In this document: positions 33,278 through 40,300 of the stretch, piece by piece | How the letters are laid out: the number at the start of each line of letters is the position of its first letter | Numbering within the stretch: the stretch's first letter is position 1 | IMG/VR virus record: IMGVR_UViG_3300027881_000035 | Coordinates: 1-40,300 of that record | Length of the DNA stretch: 40,300 nucleotides | Reading direction: 5' to 3' (one strand) | From: a virus | Notes under the pieces: generated by a model | Seen by the model: the letters and a program-made list of their open reading frames with translations, nothing else | Told to the model about the DNA's origin: nothing | Databases searched by the model: none | Made by a program: the position numbers and the translations under genes

Positions 33278-33721
33278 ATGGCCGAAGGCGATGGCTACAT
33301 ATACAACAACTTTAAAGAACAAATCCTGAATGGTGAGTTCAATTTGGGGTCTGCTGGTGACACTATTAACGTCATCTTGGTAAGCGGACACACCCCCGAC
33401 ATTGACGCTGACTCTGGTCTTGCCGACGTCTCTGGAGACGAGTATGGCACCGGGTCAGGATACACAGTCGGAGGTGAGTCACTTACGTCACAGGCGACAG
33501 TTCAGAACAACACAGATGACCGTGGTGAGTTTGACGCTGTAGACCTAACTTGGTCCTCACTGGGAGCGTTGTCTCCTGCTACCCCGTCACATGCGATTAT
33601 GTATGACTTTACGCATGCGTCAGATCTTCTGATTGCTTACTGGGTATTGGGCACAACGGCGACCAATGGTGGTGATTACACCTTGCAGTGGGGCGCCAAC
33701 GGTATCATGTTGCTGACGTAA
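33278..33721 (+). CDS. virion (appendage/decoration) protein
   Basis: The 147-residue beta-rich protein begins with GYIYNNFKEQILNGEFNLG, then VILVSGHTPDID, GTGSGYTVGGESL and LTWSSLGALSPA. This is a well-spread phage structural-protein pattern (Y-N-x-F-K/E, an aspartate-rich loop, G-Y-x-x-G-G), often found among tail or head appendage genes. It sits between two glycosyltransferase-like genes. A three-base gap separates it from the previous gene, with AGGAG near the start. The exact location on the virion is unknown. Confidence 0.68.
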   Translation: MAEGDGYIYNNFKEQILNGEFNLGSAGDTINVILVSGHTPDIDADSGLADVSGDEYGTGSGYTVGGESLTSQATVQNNTDDRGEFDAVDLTWSSLGALSPATPSHAIMYDFTHASDLLIAYWVLGTTATNGGDYTLQWGANGIMLLT

Positions 33722-33722
33722 C

Positions 33723-34382
33723 ATGCGACTACAAGACTTCAGGAACATTCACGAGGGTGAGAACATCCTGTGCATTGGGACTGGTGCTAGTTTACTTAAT
33801 ATACCAGTCGATTTCCTAAGAAGTATGCCGTCGATTGGCATTAACTATCTGCCATACTATAGTCACTTGATAGATGATTTTATGCCAACGTACTGGATAG
33901 CACTGGATGCTACGCCACCTAAAGTAATGCTGAGCATGCTCCCTCCTGAGATGCCTCGGTTTATACCGAATCGCATGGAGAAGAGATTGCGTGCTGCCAA
34001 CGTAGATCTGACTGGTGCAGTGTTTTTTGAGATAGCGGCTATGCCCAGACCTGACAGGGCTGGGTATAGTACTACCATGGCTGCAGCAGTACAGCTGGCT
34101 CTTTACATGGGAGCAGATAATGCTCTCGTAGCAGGATTTGATTGCACGCGTGGCCACAAGAGTGGGGCTCTTCCAGAGCCCGGTAAGACAGGCACGCCGC
34201 ACTTTTACGATCCAGACCAGGGGAGGCAGTACATGCCAGGCTGGGATAAAAACATTAGTCAATTTGCTGAGTGGGCAGATGATATTGGCCGTAATGTATC
34301 GAACATTAGTGAGCCCACGCAGGCTAAACTAGTACCACAGAGTAACTACCGGGAGTGGGTTGATGGCGAGATCGCAGACTAA
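33723..34382 (+). CDS. DUF115-like putative glycosyltransferase (paralogue 2)
   Basis: This 219-residue paralogue of the 32334 product aligns from the first residues (NIHEGENILCIGTGASL against GIHKGEEVICMGNGPSL). It shares the FMPTYWIALD strand, a later NALVAGFD and HFYDPDQ near residue 165. The proline of the GPSL turn is replaced by alanine (GASL), so donor binding may differ. The two copies flank the 33278 virion gene. The start ATG is one base after the previous stop. The end overlaps the sulfotransferase gene by about 20 bases. Activity needs testing. Confidence 0.62.
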   Translation: MRLQDFRNIHEGENILCIGTGASLLNIPVDFLRSMPSIGINYLPYYSHLIDDFMPTYWIALDATPPKVMLSMLPPEMPRFIPNRMEKRLRAANVDLTGAVFFEIAAMPRPDRAGYSTTMAAAVQLALYMGADNALVAGFDCTRGHKSGALPEPGKTGTPHFYDPDQGRQYMPGWDKNISQFAEWADDIGRNVSNISEPTQAKLVPQSNYREWVDGEIAD

Positions 34383-35064
34383 CCTACCGGTATGCTCGAT
34401 TTCGGCACCGAAAACTGGATCCCACATGTTGGGATTTGGCTTGGGACTAACATCCCAACCTACTTATCACCTGAAATCTGGGGGCACAAAGGGAGAATTT
34501 CGCTCTGTAGAAGAGCAGATACACACACTTGACAGACGGAGACAAGCTGGCATCTGGGCGCATATTGGGTATTCACCTACAATGGAGCAGTACCTACAAG
34601 AGCGCTTCACTGCCACATTCTTCATTCGTCGAGATCCGCGAGACGTTGTGGTAAGTCTAGCCCACTACCACGACAAGCTTCCGGCTGCATCAATAGACCT
34701 GACGTTTCCTGATAACACCAGCATGTCTGAGATGGAGTGGGACGAGAGGCTCCTGTGGCTGATCACATACTGTGGTCTAGCTCTGCCACACTACACAGGA
34801 TGGATTCGAGATGGTGTCTACCAAGTGAAATATGAAGATGTAGTTGACTATCGCGAGCGCGAGTTTACTAAGATTCAAGAGTATCTTGAAGGTCTTGGAT
34901 TGAAACCACCGCCTGGCGAGAAGATGGCAGAGATGTCAAGAGACCCGCATAAACTAAGTTTTAGACGGGGCAAGTACGGCGACTGGAAAGAAACATTCAC
35001 CTCCAGACACGTAGAGTGGGCTAACAAATACCTAGGTCATGTAATACGTGACTGGGGCTACTAA
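34363..35064 (+). CDS. sulfotransferase (PAPS-dependent type)
   Basis: The 233-residue protein has the 5'-phosphosulfate-binding loop SISAPKTGSHML (residues 12-23, equivalent to the P-K-S-G-T/S motif) and the 3'-phosphate motif FFIRRDPRDVVVSLAHYH (86-103, Arg89/Arg93 and Ser98). A conserved Y-E-D follows, then the C-terminal FRRGKYGDWKETFT (R-K-G-x-x-G-D-W-K). These are the signatures of the cytosolic-type sulfotransferase fold, which transfers sulfate from PAPS to hydroxyl or amino groups of sugars, peptides or small molecules. An APS-kinase-like gene at 1665 could supply PAPS. ATG 34363 is preceded by GGGAG; a TTG three bases before it is the alternative. The acceptor is unknown. Confidence 0.85.
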   Translation: MARSQTNLPVCSISAPKTGSHMLGFGLGLTSQPTYHLKSGGTKGEFRSVEEQIHTLDRRRQAGIWAHIGYSPTMEQYLQERFTATFFIRRDPRDVVVSLAHYHDKLPAASIDLTFPDNTSMSEMEWDERLLWLITYCGLALPHYTGWIRDGVYQVKYEDVVDYREREFTKIQEYLEGLGLKPPPGEKMAEMSRDPHKLSFRRGKYGDWKETFTSRHVEWANKYLGHVIRDWGY

Positions 35065-35076
35065 GGAGCTATACAA

Positions 35077-36762
35077 ATGTCTACAATAGATGTAGATTTC
35101 AGTGTGGCAGCCAATGGTGATATCCGACACTCGGGTACAGAGGTTGACACATACACTGTGCTAGAGCTGCACAGATGGCTGCAGGACCTCGCCGACGACC
35201 AAGCGGCCGGGAGCGACGACCTGCTTGACATCACAAGCTCAACACCTTCTGAGCGATCAACTGATAACATTATCACGTTGAACGCTCCGTATAATCTCGA
35301 TGACGCTGCTGCAGAATACTTTTACGATGGTTCTATCGTGCAAGCGGATGGCGACACGTGGTACTCAGGACTCGTAGTTGTGGGTTCTGTGTTTGGAACA
35401 ACAACACTTCAGATTGTTCAGGACAATGCCCTCTATGACGGTGCTACACCGTTCTGGGGCACTGGACTAAATGCTGACCCAGCCAACAACATCCTGATGC
35501 GATGTCTGGTTAAGACTCGAGACACAGCAGCAGATGTTGATGGTAAGAGAATTCGTGTTCAGGCTAGAGAATGGTCTGAGACATACGCTGAGTTCTCTGT
35601 GACGATGGGCTTGGGTAACTCCACTGCCGCTATCTTCACGAATAACGACCTCAACAACCAGACTGATGAAACCACAGTAGCTGGCTGGACCATCAGCAAC
35701 ACCGAGGGCTATCAACTGATTGACCTTCTTAACGGTGCTGGTGATAAGCCATACTACTCACAGTGGGAAACTCTTGCACAGTCAATCAATGATGCTTATG
35801 AGTATGCTAAGTACATTCAACGACGTGGTACTGCCGAGACTATTCACACAATGAATGGTGAGTTGTTCCGTGGTATTACTCATGAAATTGACTATGATAC
35901 CGAGGCAGGTGCTGGCTTCACTGAGGATGAAGAAGTCACCTGGGGTGCTGGTGTTACTGCAGGCGCAGGGCGATTGCTTGCTCTGTACGATGGCGGTACA
36001 TCAGGTAGTCTATGGATCCAGCTTGAATCTGGTGTTATCGTCACCGAGGGTGCAACCATTACTGGCACTGGTTCATCTACAACCTGTGTCGCTCAGACTG
36101 GCGGAATCACATCCCGGACACTATCGCCATGCTTCTTGGGCCAATCAACTGGTTCCAACATCATTGGTGCATATGGTATCGGGTTTGATCCTGATGACGT
36201 TGGTTCTTCAGATCTTCTATTCGACCTGAACAACGATCAACAGCAACCTCCTAACAACGTGGTATTCACGGTGTCAGGACTGGTAGCACAGCAGGACTAC
36301 GTTCTTGTAGGTCCAAAGGCTGCCGGTGATGACTTTGCCTTTGATGACTGGACATTGGAAACAACACTCAATGGTCCTTCAGAGACATCGGTTGTGGTTA
36401 ATACTGGCGATACTGAAGCAGACATTCCAAATACTGGGACTCTGCGAGTCGAGTTGGATGATGGCCGAGAGTTCTATATCGCCTACACCGACCTGACTGG
36501 TGAAACCTTCACCATTGCCTCAACGGACTTTCAACATCCCGATGATGCAACTGCAGGTAACGGCGTGATGATCTCGTTCATTGACGAGCTAACGCCAACG
36601 GGTGTTGACTACCTTGAGTTCACGCTTGTTTACGATGCGCCTCGAAACCTATGGGTGCGTGTACGAGACGGTGGTGGCTCGCCAATCAAGACCTTCGAAT
36701 CACTTGGAACTATCGGCACCGGTGGTGGCTCAATCGCTGCTATCCGAACGCCGGACGTGTAA
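35077..36762 (+). CDS. large beta-rich virion protein
   Basis: The 561-residue protein is acidic and beta-rich (TIDVDFSVAANGDIRH at the start, GAGVTAGAGRLLALYDGG near 295, NPGDTEADIP-like loops later). Its N-terminal 40 residues contain a helix (LHRWLQDLADDQA) and its C-terminus ends TGGGSIAAIRTPDV. Proteins like this occur among phage tail and appendage genes without assigned function. The start follows AAGGAG. It sits right after the sulfotransferase and directly before the SPOUT-like gene. It could be a receptor-binding or structural appendage protein; no enzymatic motif is seen. Confidence 0.62.
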   Translation: MSTIDVDFSVAANGDIRHSGTEVDTYTVLELHRWLQDLADDQAAGSDDLLDITSSTPSERSTDNIITLNAPYNLDDAAAEYFYDGSIVQADGDTWYSGLVVVGSVFGTTTLQIVQDNALYDGATPFWGTGLNADPANNILMRCLVKTRDTAADVDGKRIRVQAREWSETYAEFSVTMGLGNSTAAIFTNNDLNNQTDETTVAGWTISNTEGYQLIDLLNGAGDKPYYSQWETLAQSINDAYEYAKYIQRRGTAETIHTMNGELFRGITHEIDYDTEAGAGFTEDEEVTWGAGVTAGAGRLLALYDGGTSGSLWIQLESGVIVTEGATITGTGSSTTCVAQTGGITSRTLSPCFLGQSTGSNIIGAYGIGFDPDDVGSSDLLFDLNNDQQQPPNNVVFTVSGLVAQQDYVLVGPKAAGDDFAFDDWTLETTLNGPSETSVVVNTGDTEADIPNTGTLRVELDDGREFYIAYTDLTGETFTIASTDFQHPDDATAGNGVMISFIDELTPTGVDYLEFTLVYDAPRNLWVRVRDGGGSPIKTFESLGTIGTGGGSIAAIRTPDV

Positions 36763-36765
36763 AAT

Positions 36766-37194
36766 ATGATTGCTGTAGCTGGACACTGGGAAATTGGCTA
36801 TATGGCACCGATCATGGAGGCTCACTTGTGGAATTTGATCCTCCGTGACTTCGGTGTCACTGAATGGCTAATGACTCCAGTGTCTGGTGTACGGCATCTT
36901 GAAGAAAATAGAGTTAACCTTAAGGAGTTTCATACCCATGACGATCTACTGGCGTCATGTGAGGGTACTCCTAGAGTGTTTTTGGAACCACGCGTGGAGG
37001 ATGCGGTGTGGCTGCCGGACTTTGAACATCCCGAAAACTGTGTGTATGTTTTTGGGTCTGCTCACTTCAATCCCACAATTGGTTACAGACGCCCAGAGGA
37101 CACGGTTGTAACCGTTCCTACTGTACTGAACTCTGGTGTGCCATGGGCCCACCAAATCCTTTCTATAGTACTATATGACAGGATGATGAAATGA
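36766..37194 (+). CDS. SPOUT methyltransferase-like protein (tentative)
   Basis: In the 142-residue protein, the N-terminal HWEIGYMAPIMEAHLWNLIL and DFGVTEWLMTPVSG resemble the first strand-helix pair of SPOUT-class RNA methyltransferases. The C-terminal YVFGSAHFNPTIG, VVTVPTV and AHQILSIVLYDRM resemble the knot region (F-G-S-E, I-P-x, an A-x-x-x-L-Y-x helix). The glutamate of F-G-S-E is here alanine (FGSAH), so SAM binding or activity may be changed. It may be a true RNA methyltransferase or a structural relative. It lies between two virion genes with a weak SD. The link is inferred by pattern only. Confidence 0.4.
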   Translation: MIAVAGHWEIGYMAPIMEAHLWNLILRDFGVTEWLMTPVSGVRHLEENRVNLKEFHTHDDLLASCEGTPRVFLEPRVEDAVWLPDFEHPENCVYVFGSAHFNPTIGYRRPEDTVVTVPTVLNSGVPWAHQILSIVLYDRMMK

Positions 37195-38819
37195 CTCTAA
37201 TTATTGGTGACAATCGAACCACGCTTGACCAGGGCGATCAGGTAACCAACTTCAATATAGGCACCCGAAATATTGTTGACTATGCCGAAGGTGATGCCTC
37301 TATCTCCCTGGCCGTCAACACAGCAACCGGTCAGATCTTTTGGACTGGTACTGGCCTTAATCTGGCCACAGCTGGTAATGAGCTTGTGTATGTGTGGACA
37401 TCCAACACGGCTACTCAGAATCCATGGCAGAGTGGAGTTGATAGCTCACATGCTCTTTGGTTGTCAGATGGCACGAATGAACTAGCATTGATGAACTCTG
37501 GCAGCGACCGTGAGGTGTTCCAACACTCCATCACTCAAGTTCAGTTTCAGTGCATGTTGATTGACGTTGACTACCTAGCGACTAAATTTGCCAACTCGGA
37601 AATTTGGGTGGCGTCTGGGTCATACACATCATTTGACGATACATCTGTGAGTGAGATTGGCGCTTATTATGTTACTCTGAGTAAGGCTCTTGCTGGTGGC
37701 TACAACTGCTTCGTTGATATTATTCGCTACGGCACCGGTGGTCTTGATATCTATGGTGGAGAAAGCACAGACCCAGGTACGTTGCTGGAGCTTGCAACGG
37801 GCGACCGGTCAAAAGCAGATGGTGCTGCCCATGGAATCTTTCGGGAGTATACCGCTAACACCTACGGGTGCCAGGGCTCACTAAATTTTGGTACGACAGC
37901 TGCCACAGATGATGCGTATTTTGAAGACATTGGTGCATCTATTACTTATGAGGACCGCGACGTTGGCGATGATAAGTTTAAGCTTGTTGTACAGGGAAAC
38001 TCAACAGACACTAATAGCTTTATTCTCGCAGATACCCTGATTAGCTCTGCTCGTCCTGGCGTTGAGACAGATATGTCGTCAGCTAATATTGATGTGCTTG
38101 ACCTGGATGGCGTAGTGTTCCGGAGCTTGGTCAATCCTGTATCGTTTCCTACTGATACATCTACAAGCTTGATACACTCAGTTATCAATAGTACATTTGA
38201 TGGATGCGGACAGATAGACCCCGGGACTGTGACTTTTCAGAACATTACCATTTCTAACTCAACCGCAGGTGCCACTGGCGCTCTGCTGTTGGACAGTGAC
38301 GACAGCGATACATGGCTAAATGTTACTCTTAATTCAGGTGGAAGCGGACATGGTATTCACATCACTTCCACCGGTACCTATAATTTCTATGGTATTGTTG
38401 CTCTTGGATATGGTGCTAACGGCACAGCCGATGCAACAATTCATAATGAGTCGGGCGGGCTCGTTACTATCGATGCCAATAACTCATCTGGCTTGACTTA
38501 TTTTAACAGCACCGGATCATCCACGGTTGTGAATAACTCTGTTGACCTGGATATTGCTGTTGTTGATTCCGATGGTGATCCAATTGCCGGTGCACGTGTC
38601 TACCTGGTGACTGACGATACAGCAGCGACGGAGCTGTTTAACGATCTAACCGATACCGCCGGCACAGTGTCAGATACATACAACTTTATATCCGAGCAAG
38701 ATGTAACCGGTTGGGTACGCAAGGCTACATCCTCACCATACTATGAAACCGCACCTATCTCTGGTACGATCACAGCCAATGGCTTGCCCCTTACCATTCA
38801 GATGGGTGACGACGAATAA
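37191..38819 (+). CDS. large beta-rich virion protein with a CarboxypepD-like C-terminal domain
   Basis: The 542-residue protein begins MTLIIGDNRTTLDQGDQ. The long centre shows beta strands and Asn/Ser/Thr-rich turns (SNSTAGATGALLLDSDDSD, TLNSGGSGHGIHITSTG), like a beta-helix of a tail spike. The C-terminal 95 residues (VDLDIAVVDSDGDPIAGARV, LVTDDTAATE) fit a carboxypeptidase-regulatory/Ig-like domain often found at phage appendage ends. It overlaps the SPOUT-like gene stop (ATGA). No catalytic acid pair typical of an endosialidase or other depolymerase was identified by eye, so enzymatic activity is not claimed. Confidence 0.65.
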   Translation: MTLIIGDNRTTLDQGDQVTNFNIGTRNIVDYAEGDASISLAVNTATGQIFWTGTGLNLATAGNELVYVWTSNTATQNPWQSGVDSSHALWLSDGTNELALMNSGSDREVFQHSITQVQFQCMLIDVDYLATKFANSEIWVASGSYTSFDDTSVSEIGAYYVTLSKALAGGYNCFVDIIRYGTGGLDIYGGESTDPGTLLELATGDRSKADGAAHGIFREYTANTYGCQGSLNFGTTAATDDAYFEDIGASITYEDRDVGDDKFKLVVQGNSTDTNSFILADTLISSARPGVETDMSSANIDVLDLDGVVFRSLVNPVSFPTDTSTSLIHSVINSTFDGCGQIDPGTVTFQNITISNSTAGATGALLLDSDDSDTWLNVTLNSGGSGHGIHITSTGTYNFYGIVALGYGANGTADATIHNESGGLVTIDANNSSGLTYFNSTGSSTVVNNSVDLDIAVVDSDGDPIAGARVYLVTDDTAATELFNDLTDTAGTVSDTYNFISEQDVTGWVRKATSSPYYETAPISGTITANGLPLTIQMGDDE

Positions 38820-38829
38820 TGGAGGCTAC

Positions 38830-39111
38830 ATGATTGAGGATATGACCCGCAAACAGCTTGAGGCTGCCTATGGTACACTGCAAAGACAATATGCTTCCGC
38901 CGGATCAGCGATTGACTCTATGCAAACACAGATTGCTGACCTGCAGAACCAGCTGATCATGTTGCAGTCACAGAAAATACAGTGGGATGGCGAGAAGGAT
39001 ACACAGAATAATGTTATCCAAACCACTATCGGTGACCTGAACAAGGTAAATCAAGAGCAGGCCGAGGAAATCACCAAGCTCAGAGACAGGCTGCGCGTAG
39101 AGGAAGAGTAA
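38830..39111 (+). CDS. coiled-coil protein
   Basis: With ATG 38830 (GGAGG five bases upstream) the product is 93 residues. It is almost all helix with leucine/isoleucine heptads: LEAAYGTLQRQYASAG, then SMQTQIADLQNQLIMLQSQK, and a later VIQTTIGDLNKVNQEQ ending ITKLRDRLRVEEE. It is glutamine-rich and lacks proline. It may act as a trimerisation stalk or chaperone for a neighbouring appendage protein. An upstream in-frame start lies within the previous gene and is less likely. Confidence 0.7.
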   Translation: MIEDMTRKQLEAAYGTLQRQYASAGSAIDSMQTQIADLQNQLIMLQSQKIQWDGEKDTQNNVIQTTIGDLNKVNQEQAEEITKLRDRLRVEEE

Positions 39112-39112
39112 C

Positions 39113-39676
39113 ATGCCAATTTCAATAGAGTGGGGAACTAGAATTATCAGTGTACCTCAATCGTATCTTACTCTTATATCAGGTACTCTGTATGAACTTG
39201 ATACTGATCAGTTCAGACTTGACCTCAAGGACCTGGAAGATGACGTGGAGGGAATGCCATTCCCAGACACTCACAACCATAACACTGAGGTTTCTGTAGC
39301 TGGTATCACATACGCGCGTGTGATTGAAATCATCAATGGGTATTCAATTACCTTTGAGGATGGTCAGTATACAGTACGTCTCTCAGGTAGCAACAACAAC
39401 TTCTTTGATGTTGAGAATGGCATCCTGAATCAGAACCAGGTGCAGATTATCTCCACTAACTCCGCCGGTCTACAGACAGTGGAGACAGGAGTAAGTGGCC
39501 TGACTCCCTCAGAGAGTGTATGGCTGTCAGAAATTTGGAAGATCATGGGCTTGGATGCTAATGAGACACCATCTCTTGAAGTAACACCAACTGGTCAAAT
39601 TGTTGGAGATGGATCGTCCATCACCATGACCATCACCAAGGTGGGTGACACAGTGACAGTACAGAGGAGCACATAA
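39113..39676 (+). CDS. virion protein of a common phage appendage family
   Basis: The 187-residue protein reads MPISIEWGTRIISVPQSYL, then YELDTDQFRLDLKDLEDDVEG (residues 27-47), THNHNTEV, ARVIEIINGYSITFEDGQY and GSNNNFFDVENG, ending in a beta tail. This order of motifs is familiar from many phage genomes, where the protein lies near tail fibre or minor tail genes, with unknown exact position. The start is two bases after the previous stop. Its stop overlaps the next ATG by one base. It is well supported as coding; function at the virion is inferred. Confidence 0.72.
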   Translation: MPISIEWGTRIISVPQSYLTLISGTLYELDTDQFRLDLKDLEDDVEGMPFPDTHNHNTEVSVAGITYARVIEIINGYSITFEDGQYTVRLSGSNNNFFDVENGILNQNQVQIISTNSAGLQTVETGVSGLTPSESVWLSEIWKIMGLDANETPSLEVTPTGQIVGDGSSITMTITKVGDTVTVQRST

Positions 39677-39849
39677 TGGCCTTGGATCCTATGGTTATTG
39701 CTACTAAGGGTGTGTCTACCTGGGATGTAGATCCCTTGGCTAAGTCTACCCAGGGTTATATTCAGTCCTTCGTACAGCTGGTCTGGCGAGAGGTGATTCG
39801 CCTAACATCTGCATTTGCAAGCATCATTAACCTGGAGAGTGAGCTGTGA
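39676..39849 (+). CDS. small hypothetical protein (57 residues)
   Basis: Translation gives MALDPMVIATKGVSTWD, then PLAKSTQGYIQSFVQLVWRE and TSAFASIINLESEL, a helical protein with a short hydrophobic face. The ATG overlaps the previous stop (TAATG) with AGAGGAG at the usual SD distance, which supports it as a real gene despite its small size. The last codons overlap the next GTG start (CTGTGA). The following gene begins with the related stretch TSRFVQ, so the end of this product may be kin to that repeat unit. Confidence 0.62.
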   Translation: MALDPMVIATKGVSTWDVDPLAKSTQGYIQSFVQLVWREVIRLTSAFASIINLESEL

Positions 39850-40016
39850 TTCTCAATCTAACGTCTAGATTTGTGCAATCTATAGAAGACGTCTCCGAAT
39901 TTGTCACGGAAATAGAAGACCTGTCCGGATTTCTTACTGAAATTCAGAAGACGTCCGCGTTTGTGACGCAGCTTGACCTCGTGACTGAGATTGAGCTCGA
40001 GGAGATATCAGCATGA
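39846..40016 (+). CDS. small decapeptide-repeat protein (56 residues)
   Basis: GTG 39846 overlaps the previous TGA (GTGA). The product is built from about four ten-residue units: SRFVQSIEDV, SEFVTEIEDL, SGFLTEIQKT and SAFVTQLDLV, then TEIELEEISA. The DNA shows the same repeat with variation. It is acidic, with a hydrophobic residue at fixed positions, consistent with a helical or beta-solenoid strip. No similar protein is known to me. The stop overlaps the following ATG at 40013. The repeat makes chance coding unlikely. Confidence 0.65.
   Translation: MILNLTSRFVQSIEDVSEFVTEIEDLSGFLTEIQKTSAFVTQLDLVTEIELEEISA
39864..39983 (+). repeat. tandem ten-codon repeat within the 39846 gene
   Basis: About four copies of a 30-base unit encode S-x-F-V/L-x-x-I/L-E/Q/D-x-x. 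The copies share the F-V-T and I-E-D cores but differ at several bases, which suggests an older tandem duplication rather than recent slippage. Confidence 0.6.
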
Positions 40017-40300
40017 GTAAGCCACGTATAGGCGACATCGGCACAGCGATTATTGTAGACATGGGAGTAGATATCAGTGCTGCTACTGGCCTAGACTTTG
40101 AAGTACGTAAGCCTAGCTACCCAGCTACTGGTGGTGAAGAGAGCTGGACGCCGACTGTATACCTGACTAACTATCTACGCTACATTGTCACAACAGGTGA
40201 CTTTGATGAAGAGGGTGATTATGAGATTGTTCCCAGCCTGACACTGGGCTCATGGAGTGGCTCTGCAGACCCTGTGTACTTCAGGGTATATGGGAACAAT
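40013..40300 (+). CDS. virion protein, partial (cut by window end)
   Basis: ATG 40013 overlaps the previous stop (ATGA). The visible 96 residues start MSKPRIGDIGTAIIVDMGVD, then FEVRKPSYPAT, and end with strands (DYEIVPSLTLGSWSG, YFRVYGN). The pattern of a G-D-I/V-G-T opening followed by a beta sandwich is familiar from small phage structural proteins and the upper-baseplate family. No stop is reached before the window ends, so the length is unknown. Confidence 0.68.
   Translation, partial: MSKPRIGDIGTAIIVDMGVDISAATGLDFEVRKPSYPATGGEESWTPTVYLTNYLRYIVTTGDFDEEGDYEIVPSLTLGSWSGSADPVYFRVYGNN

Overview
The window is one continuous stretch of a tailed double-stranded DNA phage genome (Caudoviricetes, siphovirus-like gene order). 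Every supported gene lies on the + strand, genes are packed head to tail with many ATGA/TAATG overlaps, and a complete set of virion genes is present: large terminase, portal, scaffold, major capsid protein, head-tail connector, tail tube, tail assembly chaperones with a -1 frameshift, a 1458-residue tape measure protein, and very large tail/fibre proteins. Shine-Dalgarno sites (GGAGG types) and sigma70-like promoters point to a bacterial host. The host cannot be named from the sequence, and I see no integrase, repressor, tRNA or replication gene here.

Layout. 1-164: leader with a strong promoter. 165-3231: two holin-like membrane proteins followed by small cargo genes, among them an adenylylsulfate-kinase-like P-loop protein and a DUF4406/deoxyribosyltransferase-like protein. 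This part has three reading-frame anomalies. 3224-5847: HNH nuclease, a possible small terminase and the large terminase. 5847-7330: FmdB-type zinc ribbon, HExxH protein, DNA methyltransferase and a small protein with its own promoter. 7334-14645: portal, calcineurin-like phosphoesterase, scaffold, capsid, connectors, tail tube and frameshifted chaperones. 14699-30804: tape measure and three tail proteins, the last being 2214 residues with internal repeats. 30809-32332: a new promoter, a hypothetical gene, a GH25 endolysin and a small membrane protein. 32334-40300: virion or appendage genes interleaved with enzymes: two DUF115-like glycosyltransferase-type paralogues, a PAPS-dependent-type sulfotransferase and a SPOUT-like protein. 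The last gene is cut by the window end.

How it works together. The centre is an ordinary morphogenesis programme. The most unusual element is the combination of a putative PAPS-making kinase (1665-2063) with a sulfotransferase (34363-35064) and two glycosyltransferase-like genes set between virion genes. This suggests the phage may build and sulfate a glycan on its own appendages or on the host surface; that is an inference from gene content. Other points worth attention are hairpins at three structural-gene junctions, an 80-codon duplicated fibre module that diverged mostly at silent sites, and a tiny protein made almost wholly of a ten-residue repeat.
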